Positions 7,931-15,790 of a stretch of DNA of 26,696 nucleotides are shown here, one piece after another. Every line of letters begins with the position of its first letter. Position 1 is the stretch's first letter. The notes beneath the pieces are model-generated. The model searched no databases. It was not told where the DNA came from and saw only the letters and a program-made list of their open reading frames with translations. A program made the translations under genes and the position numbers. Source of the DNA: Rhodoferax sp. UBA4127 (GTDB lineage: Bacteria > Pseudomonadota > Gammaproteobacteria > Burkholderiales > Burkholderiaceae_C); assembly GCA_002381045.1 (NCBI GenBank), contig DFWT01000097.1, positions 1 to 26,696 of the forward strand, in the 5' to 3' direction.

Positions 7931-8648
7931 GACAGCGCAGACCCTTGTGGCTGCGGCAGCGTTGACAGATGGCGATATCTACGAGCGAATGATCTCGGCC
8001 ATTCTGGATCACCGACTTCCGCCGGGCACCAAGCTGATCGAGGATAAGTTGGCCAGTGCGTTTGGCGTATCGCGCACCCGAATCCGGCCTGTACTCATGC
8101 GGCTGGCTAACGAACAAGTGGTGACCTTAACCCCTAACCGGGGTGCCACCATTGCCCAGCCCAGCGAGCAGGAAGCGCGCGAGGTGTTTGAGGTGCGGCG
8201 ACTGATTGAGCCCACTCTGGTCGAGATGTTCATCGGCAAGGCGACCGACGCAGACATGCAACAGCTCAAAGCCTGTATCGACGAGGAAGAGGCAGCGCGA
8301 TTGGCAGGTGACATGCGCAGAGCCATCCGACTGTCAGGCGAGTTCCATTCGTTGATTGCAGAAGGCGCGAATCACCAGACACTGGGACGCATCCTTCGCG
8401 AGCTGACCTCGCGCACCTCCTTGATCCTGATGACCTACAGCAGTGCCCATGAGTTTGAACGCTATGACGCCACCGCTTGTGGTTGTCGCGAGCACCGCGC
8501 CTTGCTGGATTCGATTCGTCTGCGAGACGGGAAAGAGGCTGGCAAACGCATGCGTGACCATTTGACACGGCTGGAATCCCAGTTGCAATTCAATGTTGTG
8601 GGTGATGCAACCCCAGATCTGAATGCCTTGTTTGGGGCAGTGTCCTGA
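7923..8648 (+). CDS. GntR-family transcriptional regulator with FCD domain
   Basis: A 241-residue cytoplasmic regulator. Residues 17-78 form the winged helix-turn-helix (DGDIYERMISAILDHRLPPG, then KLASAFGVSRTRIRPVLMRL), and residues 85-230 the all-helical FCD ligand domain, with conserved REVFEVRRLIEP and the terminal HRALLDSIRLRDGKEAGKR segment. FCD regulators usually bind small organic or amino acids and release DNA when loaded. The start overlaps the permease stop by eight bases (ATGAGTGA), so it is the fifth cistron of the operon and probably autoregulates it, through the paired sites at 3590-3625. Ligand unknown; it should be the transported compound or its product. Confidence 0.9.
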   Translation: MSETAQTLVAAAALTDGDIYERMISAILDHRLPPGTKLIEDKLASAFGVSRTRIRPVLMRLANEQVVTLTPNRGATIAQPSEQEAREVFEVRRLIEPTLVEMFIGKATDADMQQLKACIDEEEAARLAGDMRRAIRLSGEFHSLIAEGANHQTLGRILRELTSRTSLILMTYSSAHEFERYDATACGCREHRALLDSIRLRDGKEAGKRMRDHLTRLESQLQFNVVGDATPDLNALFGAVS

Positions 8649-8650
8649 CC

Positions 8651-9394
8651 ATGCGCAAACTGCTGGTTATCAATCCGAATACCAGTGAACCGGTCACGGG
8701 ATTGTTGCAAAAGCATGTGCAGCAGGCGGCTGGTTCCCACGTCCATGTGCATGCTGTCACGGCCCGCTTTGGCGCACCCTACATCTCCGATGAAGCCAGC
8801 TATGCAGTGGCCGCGCACGCCATGCTGGATGCCTGGGCAATGGCCCTGGCGCAAGGTGATTCGCCTGACGCGGTGTTGATTGGCTGCTTTGGCGATCCTG
8901 GCCTGACGGCACTGCGCGAAAGCAGTCCGGTACCAGTGACCGGGCTGGCCGAAGCGGCGTTCTTTGAAGCCGCGCGCCATGGCCGGTTTGCCGTCGTGAC
9001 CGGGGGAGAGCGCTGGGCGCCGATACTGCAAAGGCTCGCACAGTCATTGGGGCACGCCAGCGCGCTGGCGGGTATTCATACCGTTGCTCCCACTGGCGCA
9101 CAGTTGGCTGCGGACCCCGAGGGAGCACGCCAGCTTTTGACACAGGCCTGTCTGGATGCGGTGCGCCAACTGGGCGTTCAAACGGTGATTCTTGGGGGCG
9201 CCGGTTTGGCTGGAATGGCCGCTGGCATTCAGCCTTTTGTTAACGTACCCATTGTGGACAGCGTTATCGCGGGTGCAACTTGGGCCATGCGGTCTCATCC
9301 CACGCCCTTGGGCAGACGCACTGCGGGCTTCGACGTGCCTTGGGTGAACCTGTCACGGGAATTGCAGGCACTGGGTGCGCCTTCCAATTACTGA
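8651..9394 (+). CDS. Asp/Glu/hydantoin racemase-family protein lacking the second catalytic cysteine
   Basis: A 247-residue cytosolic enzyme-like protein. It opens with LLVINPNTSEPVT, the hallmark of the hydantoin/allantoin racemase branch. The first catalytic cysteine is present at residue 79 (LIGCFGDPGL). At the second catalytic position, where the branch has LGCAGM, this protein reads ILGGAGLAGM, with Gly at residue 183 (codon GGC). Racemases of this family use the two cysteines as a base/acid pair, so ordinary two-base racemisation is doubtful. One-cysteine relatives such as arylmalonate decarboxylase exist but keep the other cysteine. The gene begins two bases after the GntR stop and closes the operon. 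It probably acts on the imported compound; the reaction cannot be assigned. Confidence 0.85.
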   Translation: MRKLLVINPNTSEPVTGLLQKHVQQAAGSHVHVHAVTARFGAPYISDEASYAVAAHAMLDAWAMALAQGDSPDAVLIGCFGDPGLTALRESSPVPVTGLAEAAFFEAARHGRFAVVTGGERWAPILQRLAQSLGHASALAGIHTVAPTGAQLAADPEGARQLLTQACLDAVRQLGVQTVILGGAGLAGMAAGIQPFVNVPIVDSVIAGATWAMRSHPTPLGRRTAGFDVPWVNLSRELQALGAPSNY

Positions 9395-9470
9395 TGCCAT
9401 CATTTCCTGTTGATTCCTGCCCAAACACTTGCACACTATCAACAAACGCTTTTTTGTGTGTTGCAACGAT

Positions 9471-10910
9471 TCACAGATACTTGAACGCCGACTTCATCGC
9501 TTTGCGAATCATCATCGGCACCTCACCGGCACCGAACAGGGTGGCGGCAAACGAGAACTGAGTGCGCACCACGCCGCGCTCATGGCTGAAGGCCTTGAAT
9601 CCATAGTGGCCATGCGCGTTGCCAATGCCTGAGTTATTGATGCCGCCAAAGGGCAGGTTGCCGTGCATGAACTGCATCAGGGCATGGTTCACGCAAGCCC
9701 CGCCAGACACGGTGAACGTCAGCACCCGTTCGATATTTGCGTTGTTGCGGCTGTAGATGTAAAGCGCCAATGGCTTTTGACCTTCATTGATTTTGGTGAT
9801 GACTTCGCCAATGTCACGGTAGCCAATGATGGGCAACAAAGGGCCAAAAATCTCTTCATCCATGATGCGAGATTGGTCAGACACCTGATCGAGCAAAGTT
9901 GGCTGAATGAAGCACTCGCCTTCATGCGTTCCACCGCCCGCCAACGCGCGCGCGCCTTTGGCGGTGGCGTCATCAAGCAGGGCCTTGATACGGGTGGTGT
10001 GGCGGGCATTGACGATGTGCGCCAGATAGGGGCTGTCTTTTTGCTCAGCAAGCGTGGTGCCATAGGCTTTTTTAAGTTGTTCGCGGCAGCACGCCACCCA
10101 AGCATCCTTCACGCTTTCATGCACAAACACGTGGTCTGGCGCAATGCAGGTTTGGCCCGCGTTGGCAAATTTGGCCCACATCACATTGATGGCCGCCAGT
10201 TGCAGGTCCGCGCTTTCGTCAATGATGGTTGGACTTTTGCCACCCAGTTCCAGCGTGACACTGGTCAGGTTCTTGGCCGCTGCCCCCATCACGTACTTGC
10301 CGATCATCGGACTGCCGGTGAAGAAGATGTGATCAAACGGCAACTCGAGCAAGGCCTGTGATACGTCGGCTTCGCCTTCAAAGATGGCGACTTCATCTTC
10401 TGTAAAGACCTCTCGCACCACCTGGCAAATCAGAGCAGAAAGGTTAGGCGTCAATTCCGATGGCTTCAGAATGGCCGTGTTGCCAGCGGCGATCGCCGAA
10501 ACCAATGGCCCGAGAGTCAGATTCACGGGGTAGTTAAATGGTCCGATGATGAGGCAGCGCCCGCGCGGCACGTACTGCACATAACTACGCATGCCGAACG
10601 TCAGTAGGGTTGGCCAAACGCGGGTGGGTTTCATCCACTTCTTGAGCTTGCGAATCGCTTCGTTGGCCTCAAGGCACACCGGCAGGATTTCTGCCAAATC
10701 AACTTCGCCCTGCGGCTTTTTGAAGTCAGCGTACGCCGCGCGGTACCAGCCCTCAGTGTGCGCAATCACGGTGTCGCGCAGCTTTCGGATTTTTTCAATG
10801 CGTTCATGTGCAGTAGAGCTGCGCAGTCGCAAGGCAGTGGATGCCTGCCGCTCAAAAACCTCGTGCATACGGGGTTTTCCGGCCGTTGGATTAGATGCAA
10901 GGGTGGACAC
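9471..10910 (-). CDS. NAD(P)-dependent aldehyde dehydrogenase, coniferyl-aldehyde/class 3-like
   Basis: An aldehyde dehydrogenase of 479 residues, near the length of class 3 and coniferyl aldehyde dehydrogenases, oxidising an aldehyde to the acid. Catalytic elements are intact: IIGPFNYP with Asn126, FFTGS near 196-200, the general-base ELGGKSP with Glu221, and the nucleophile Cys255 in NAGQTCIAPDH. EEIFGPLLP and LPFGGINNSGIG near the C terminus complete the family pattern. No signal peptide. The start is GTG at 10910 with GGAG six bases upstream on the minus strand. It is the last of five colinear minus-strand genes, 98 bases after the LanC-like gene. An oxidation step after amine formation by the decarboxylase would be chemically reasonable only if an amine oxidase or transaminase existed elsewhere; that link is speculation. 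Confidence 0.9.
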   Translation of the reverse strand: MSTLASNPTAGKPRMHEVFERQASTALRLRSSTAHERIEKIRKLRDTVIAHTEGWYRAAYADFKKPQGEVDLAEILPVCLEANEAIRKLKKWMKPTRVWPTLLTFGMRSYVQYVPRGRCLIIGPFNYPVNLTLGPLVSAIAAGNTAILKPSELTPNLSALICQVVREVFTEDEVAIFEGEADVSQALLELPFDHIFFTGSPMIGKYVMGAAAKNLTSVTLELGGKSPTIIDESADLQLAAINVMWAKFANAGQTCIAPDHVFVHESVKDAWVACCREQLKKAYGTTLAEQKDSPYLAHIVNARHTTRIKALLDDATAKGARALAGGGTHEGECFIQPTLLDQVSDQSRIMDEEIFGPLLPIIGYRDIGEVITKINEGQKPLALYIYSRNNANIERVLTFTVSGGACVNHALMQFMHGNLPFGGINNSGIGNAHGHYGFKAFSHERGVVRTQFSFAATLFGAGEVPMMIRKAMKSAFKYL

Positions 10911-11008
10911 GTTGGCTCCGGTTTTGAAAGATTCTTGAATTGTTCATCGCTGGCCCTGATCGTCTTGTTTGATTGATTTTTTGAAGAACATGGTGAGCTC
11001 CGTCAGAC

Positions 11009-12229
11009 CTAAGCGACGCCGTAGAACACGTCCAATGTGGGAAAGTCGGCGCGACCGTGCAGGCAGTCCCACAAATAGATGGCAAAACCGGGGTCGCCGG
11101 TCCAAAGCGAATAACGCATCTGGCCATGCTTCTGCGCGTCCGCCTCGGTCTGCGCAATGCCGTGCATGGCAAACGCTTGTGCACGCTTTAGCCACATCAC
11201 GTCGCCTGTGCGCTGGTAAAGCTTCAGAAAGGCATAGCCATTGCCACCCGTGCCGTGGCACAGGTTAGAGCCCTTGGTCAGCGGGCCGGCGCCCCAGATC
11301 GCTTCGCCGGCTGCGGTCAATACGTCGTCCAGCGCATGGCCTGGCATATCCGCCAGGCAAACCACAAAACCCGGCGCACCATGGCAATACTGCATCAGCA
11401 AGGGCCTGATGGACGGTGGCGTAAGAAAAGCACGCCAGTTGACCTGCTTGCCTTCCCAGGTGGCGGTGCGCAGTACGGTGTTTTCGATGCAAGCCTGCCA
11501 AGCGGCCCAGTCGGCATCGGCCAACAAGTTGCGACCATGAATCAAGGGTAGGGCGGTCGCCACAAAGCCGTGAACGGCGTCGATGTAGGTGGACTTTTCA
11601 CCATAAAGGTCTTGGGTCCAGTAGTGACAGCAAAACTCCTCGGACCACAACAATTGCGACCACAGCATCGCCGCCGTGGTGCGAAACAACTCAGCCCAGC
11701 GTGTATCTCCTGTGCGCTGGTGCAAGAAGAGCGCGGCCAGTAGCGTGCCGGGTGATCCCCACATCAGCTCGCGGGACGGGTGCGTCAGGTTACCGGCAAT
11801 CAATTCAGCCAAGCGATCGGCCGTGGCAGGAAGCGGCTGAGCGGCGTGCGCAAGCAAGCGCATCGGCAACTCACCCATCATGAAAGAGCCGGCCTGCGCC
11901 GCCGCATCGTCGCCTAGCCAGATGTTGTTGCGCACCAGCAGATCAGCCATCAGTGCGGGTTCCAGATAGTTGCGCTGCAAGCGCACAGCGCCCACATCTT
12001 GCAGGTAGTGCAGTGCCCAGACCACGCCGCAAGCGCCATAGTACAAAGACGTGGCGGGCTGTGTTACGTCGTCATCTGGATCGAGGTCACGCGGGTGCGG
12101 TGGCCACCATCCCTGGGTGGTGAACCGGCCTTCGGTGTCGGCCACGATCTGGCTGATACTGGCCCGAACCCGTTCTTCGTCCCAGGGGATGGACTGCAGC
12201 GGCTCGTGGCGCGCGGGGTCAAACAACAT
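11009..12229 (-). CDS. LanC-like (LANCL-type) zinc protein
   Basis: A 406-residue soluble protein with the repeated helical-barrel motifs of the lanthionine synthetase C family: SLYYGACGVVWALHYL near 61-76, a WGSPGTLLAALFLH repeat, an HGFVATALPL repeat near 220, QYCHGAPGFVV near 280-290, LCHGTGGNGYAFLKLY near 323-338 and YSLWTGDPGFAIYLWD near 373-388. The zinc ligands expected from LanC and human LANCL1 are all present: Cys282, Cys324 and His325. The spellings CHGAPG and LCHGT-GN-YAFL are closer to eukaryotic LANCL proteins than to lantibiotic cyclases. LanC enzymes add cysteine thiols to dehydroamino acids; LANCLs have been reported to add glutathione to dehydrated residues. The ATG has AGGAG seven bases upstream. 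No LanB/LanM dehydratase, LanT or precursor peptide is visible, so a lantibiotic role is unlikely. Confidence 0.88.
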   Translation of the reverse strand: MLFDPARHEPLQSIPWDEERVRASISQIVADTEGRFTTQGWWPPHPRDLDPDDDVTQPATSLYYGACGVVWALHYLQDVGAVRLQRNYLEPALMADLLVRNNIWLGDDAAAQAGSFMMGELPMRLLAHAAQPLPATADRLAELIAGNLTHPSRELMWGSPGTLLAALFLHQRTGDTRWAELFRTTAAMLWSQLLWSEEFCCHYWTQDLYGEKSTYIDAVHGFVATALPLIHGRNLLADADWAAWQACIENTVLRTATWEGKQVNWRAFLTPPSIRPLLMQYCHGAPGFVVCLADMPGHALDDVLTAAGEAIWGAGPLTKGSNLCHGTGGNGYAFLKLYQRTGDVMWLKRAQAFAMHGIAQTEADAQKHGQMRYSLWTGDPGFAIYLWDCLHGRADFPTLDVFYGVA

Positions 12230-12330
12230 GGCTCACTCCTGAACATAAATCCTTATCCACCGTAATTCTGCATTGCCCTGTGAGCGACACATAGCCGTGC
12301 CCTTTGCACAAGTCAATTGCAATCAACTTT

Positions 12331-12366
12331 ATAGCTGTTGACGCTTTATTTATTAGGGCTAGAGCA
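12331..12366 (-). repeat. Dispersed intergenic hairpin repeat, copy C (inverted orientation)
   Basis: Read on the minus strand the element runs CTCTAGCCCTAATAAATAAA and continues GCGTCAACAGCTAT, aligning with CTCTAGCCCTTATAAATAAA, then GTGCCAATAGCTA, of copy E with only a few differences. It lies in the 229-base space between the decarboxylase stop and the LanC-like start, a gap otherwise without recognisable features. Confidence 0.75.
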
Positions 12367-12458
12367 CTATTTTTGCATTGAATTCGGTAGGGTTGGCTAA
12401 ATGAAACCGTACAAAGATCACGCCAATCATCCCTCGGTCAAGTCTCGCATTGTGGCTT

Positions 12459-13934
12459 TCAACTTGGTACCGAATTCATCTCCCGAGCCAAGCCTTGCCC
12501 AATGCGCAGCACGTCTTGCAACAGCGACTCGGCATGCGTTTGGTGGGTTCGTGCACCAACAAAGCAGGGCCGCAAGGCCAACATGCCATTCACCACGGTG
12601 GTGCTGGGCAGGTTCTGGTTCTCCCGAATCAGCCGTCGATGCAATTGCCTGTTGAATGCGTCAAGGTCAACGATACCCGGCGCCACATAACGAAAGCAGC
12701 AAATGGACAGCGTGGGTTCGAGCAACAGTTCAAGATTGGGGTGCGCTTTGGCAGCCGTGGCAAGGTAAGTTGCCATGTCGTTGTGGCGCTTGATTCGCTG
12801 CGTCATCCCCTCTACACCAATCTCACGGATCAAAGCCCACACCACCACCCCGCGGCATGGGGCACTCAGCTCCACACCATAGTCGTAATAGGGCACACCA
12901 AAGTCGTCCAGGGAGTGCGTCATGTGCGGAACTTCATCGGCGTCTTGCTTAACCGCGCCTTCCAAATAGTCGGCGGGCTCTTGTGTGAACGCCCGGTACA
13001 ACAGTTGGCGATCACGCACAAAGGTCGCCGCCACACCCACCGCCGCTCCCAGCCATTTATGGGGGTCGACGATGACCGAATCAGCCATCGACAGGCCCTC
13101 ATACAAATGGCAAATTCGCTCATCCAGAATTCCGGGTAAGCCATAGGCACCGTCCACGTGAAACCAGATGCCGTGGGCCCTAGCGATCTCTCCAATTTCT
13201 TTCAATGGATCGATGGCGCCGGTGTTTGTTGTGCCGGCACTGGCCACAATGGCCATGGGAACAACTCCTGAATTGCTGTCTTTTTCGATAGCGTCTCGCA
13301 ACGCGTCCACCCGCATCCGGCCCTGGCTGTCACATGCGATGGTTTGTATGGCCCGCCGTCCAAGGCCCAGTACCCCGGCAGATCGTTGGATGGTGTGGTG
13401 CGATTCAGGACTGGCGTAAACATGGGCAGCTTGGGGAATCCCATTGGCACCTGCGTCATGCCCCAATTTTTCAAAGGCAAACTGCCTTGCTGCACCCAAC
13501 GCCAGCAAATTGGCAACCGACCCGCCACTGCTGTAGACACCCTGCATTTGTCCGATGTGGCACATGGATGCCAACCACCGCAGTGACACATCCTCCAACA
13601 GGTTGAACGCCGTCAGCCCATAGCGTTGCGGTGAGGCGATGCTGGCAGCAGTGGACGCCAAAGAGGCTGCACTGGTTGCCCCTGTGGTGATGAACGAGGT
13701 AAAGCCCGGCTTGGGAACCACTGAGCCGTACGGAATCACATGGGAAACCAGGTCATCAATGACGCGGTTAATGCCCACCCCCTGGGATGGCAAGGGCAAG
13801 TCCAGTTGGCCACGCCACTTGGCTTCATCTTGCAAACAGTCCGCATGTTCAAACTTCAAGAACTGGTCCAGCCCGGCACCAATTCTAGAAATTAGTTTTT
13901 CGATGTTCGCGGTTTCAGCATGGTCAACTTGCAT
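12459..13934 (-). CDS. Group II PLP-dependent amino acid decarboxylase
   Basis: A pyridoxal-phosphate decarboxylase of 491 residues, of the family that holds aromatic amino acid, glutamate, diaminobutyrate and valine decarboxylases. The PLP-binding lysine is Lys293 in VDPHKWLGAAVG; the cofactor-stacking His is near residue 179 (SPESHHTIQRS); the pyridinium-binding Asp is Asp261 in FHVDGAYGLPG; SAGTTNTGAIDP lies just before it. The family's usual HVDAA is here HVDGA, seen in some secondary-metabolism members, so the substrate is not predictable. I chose the ATG at 13934 because AAGGAG lies six bases upstream; an extension to 14003 adds 23 residues without family likeness. It is 98 bases downstream of mdlB in the same direction. 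Confidence 0.88.
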   Translation of the reverse strand: MQVDHAETANIEKLISRIGAGLDQFLKFEHADCLQDEAKWRGQLDLPLPSQGVGINRVIDDLVSHVIPYGSVVPKPGFTSFITTGATSAASLASTAASIASPQRYGLTAFNLLEDVSLRWLASMCHIGQMQGVYSSGGSVANLLALGAARQFAFEKLGHDAGANGIPQAAHVYASPESHHTIQRSAGVLGLGRRAIQTIACDSQGRMRVDALRDAIEKDSNSGVVPMAIVASAGTTNTGAIDPLKEIGEIARAHGIWFHVDGAYGLPGILDERICHLYEGLSMADSVIVDPHKWLGAAVGVAATFVRDRQLLYRAFTQEPADYLEGAVKQDADEVPHMTHSLDDFGVPYYDYGVELSAPCRGVVVWALIREIGVEGMTQRIKRHNDMATYLATAAKAHPNLELLLEPTLSICCFRYVAPGIVDLDAFNRQLHRRLIRENQNLPSTTVVNGMLALRPCFVGARTHQTHAESLLQDVLRIGQGLAREMNSVPS

Positions 13935-14032
13935 AGCGCTCCTTGAATCGTTGGTGTTCACGGGTCCGGTCAAAAGGGCTTGAGACTTGCCTGCCTCAAC
14001 CATGGCTTTAACACCTTGCGAAAGTACTGTGG

Positions 14033-15790
14033 TTAGCTTTCTAATTGTTGCAACAGGTACAGCCGCTGGTACACACCTTGCGGTATCGCCATCAAAGCCT
14101 CGTGGCTGCCCTGCTCATGAATGCGACCGTGGTTCAGCACCACGATGCAATCAGCCGCGCGGATAGTGGACAAGCGGTGGGCAATGGCAATCACCGTGAC
14201 CCGGCCGTGCAGCTCGGACAATGCCAGTTGGACAATTTGCTCGGTCTCAGAGTCAATATGGGCAGTGGCCTCATCCAAAAACAAAATACGCGGCTTGCCT
14301 GCCAAAGCCCGGGCAATCGCAATCAGCTGCTTTTGCCCAACCGACAGACGCGCCCCGCCTTCTCCTAACAAGGTGTCGTAGCCCTGCTCCAGTTGCATGA
14401 TGAATTCGTGGCAATGAGCAGCACGGGCAGCCGCTTGAAGGTCAAGCTCTGCAATGCTGCGCCCCATGGCAATGTTCTCGCGCACACTGGCCGCCAGCAA
14501 AAATGGGTCTTGCGGTACCAGGCCCACATCCGCGCGGAAGTGCGCGTCGCTGAAATGAGCCAGGGGCACACCGTCCACGGTGATGTTGCCCGATTGCGCC
14601 TGATAAAAACGCAGCAACAAACTGAGCAAGGTGGACTTGCCACTGCCGGTGTGCCCGACCAATCCGTAAAAGCCACCGGCGGGAATCTCCAGGCTCACGT
14701 CATGCAGAACCACGGTGTCGGGGCTGTATCCAAATTGGATATTCTCGATACGCACCGCACCTTGAGAAATTCGCTCAGGGCCAGTCACCGCCGCAGGCCG
14801 CTGTTCTTGAAGCAAGGTATCCACTCGGGCTGCCGCAACGATGGCTTGCTGCAATTGCCCAAACTGCAATGTAATCTGGATCAGTGGGTCCACCACCCGA
14901 CCCAGGTAGCTCACAAAGGCATACAACACACCAATCTGCAGACCATCCATGGCGCTTTGACCAAAGCTGTAAATCACGGTGACTAGCAAGAACACATTGA
15001 TCAGGTCGAGCATGGGGCGCAGCAGCCAGGCGTTGACACGCATCTCGGCAATGCGGGCACCCAGGTGTTGCTGGTTGGTGTGGTCGAACTTCTGGCGAAA
15101 ACGGGCTTGCGCGTTGCTCGCCTGAAGCACCGGCATACCTGCAATGGACTCGGACATCTGGGCATTGATGTCGCTTCGCTTCTGCCGTGCCCGTGACACG
15201 GCTGGCGCGCTCCAGCGCTGGTAGAACCAGACGATGACCACCACCGCGGGTACCAGCGTGAGCACAATCAGCATCAAACGCCAATCCAGCCAGGCCATGG
15301 CCACAAACGCACCCAATACCACGATGCTGCTGTCGAGCATGACAAAAAGCACCTGCACATAAAGGTTCTTTACCTGCTCGGTGTCATTGGTTACCCGGCT
15401 CACCAGCTGACCTGTGATGGCCTTATCAAAAAATGCCATCGGCAGGCGCAGCACATGGCCGTAGACCTCTTCGCGCAAACGCCGCACTGAGCGCATGGCC
15501 ACGCCAGACAAACGCGTCAACTGCGCGTACCGGATAACACTTGCCACCCCACCCGCAATCAGAATGCCACCCAGCAACAAGCTCACTTCCAGCAAGTCAA
15601 AACGACGTGGCACCAGCGTGTGGTCAATGAAGTATTTGCCAAGCAAAGGACCGGCCGCCTCAAGCAGCGCCGCCACCAGCAGCCAGACACCGCCCATCCA
15701 GACATGGTGGTGCTCTGACCTGGCCGCGTGCAGCAACAGGGCAATGGCCTGGCGTGTGTTACGTGGTTGGGGCGTGTTTTCAGTCTGCAT
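14033..15790 (-). CDS. mdlB: ABC exporter half-transporter, MdlB-like (consensus catalytic site)
   Basis: A 585-residue fusion of a six-helix exporter domain (about 30-320) and an ATPase domain. Walker A is GHTGSGKS at 379-386, the signature LSVGQKQ at 482-488, and Walker B LFLDEATAHID at 503-513 with the catalytic Glu507 present, followed by HRLST. The start at 15790 overlaps the preceding gene by 11 bases (ATGCAGACTGA contains the mdlA stop), so the two are translationally coupled; a longer frame to 15850 is not needed. It pairs with the 15780-17531 product as a heterodimeric multidrug-type exporter of unknown substrate. There is no N-terminal C39 peptidase domain, so it is not a bacteriocin or lantibiotic processing transporter. 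Confidence 0.88.
   Translation of the reverse strand: MQTENTPQPRNTRQAIALLLHAARSEHHHVWMGGVWLLVAALLEAAGPLLGKYFIDHTLVPRRFDLLEVSLLLGGILIAGGVASVIRYAQLTRLSGVAMRSVRRLREEVYGHVLRLPMAFFDKAITGQLVSRVTNDTEQVKNLYVQVLFVMLDSSIVVLGAFVAMAWLDWRLMLIVLTLVPAVVVIVWFYQRWSAPAVSRARQKRSDINAQMSESIAGMPVLQASNAQARFRQKFDHTNQQHLGARIAEMRVNAWLLRPMLDLINVFLLVTVIYSFGQSAMDGLQIGVLYAFVSYLGRVVDPLIQITLQFGQLQQAIVAAARVDTLLQEQRPAAVTGPERISQGAVRIENIQFGYSPDTVVLHDVSLEIPAGGFYGLVGHTGSGKSTLLSLLLRFYQAQSGNITVDGVPLAHFSDAHFRADVGLVPQDPFLLAASVRENIAMGRSIAELDLQAAARAAHCHEFIMQLEQGYDTLLGEGGARLSVGQKQLIAIARALAGKPRILFLDEATAHIDSETEQIVQLALSELHGRVTVIAIAHRLSTIRAADCIVVLNHGRIHEQGSHEALMAIPQGVYQRLYLLQQLES

Noticed and set aside
9429..9466. Possible hairpin terminator between the convergent racemase and aldehyde dehydrogenase genes (TTGCACAC with GTGTGTTGCAA)
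   Set aside because: The arms pair only with a bulge, the loop is long, and no T run follows in either direction.
12450..13139. 229-codon plus-strand open frame opposite the decarboxylase gene
   Set aside because: The minus-strand gene has a complete PLP-decarboxylase motif set; the plus frame has no recognisable domain and is explained by codon bias.
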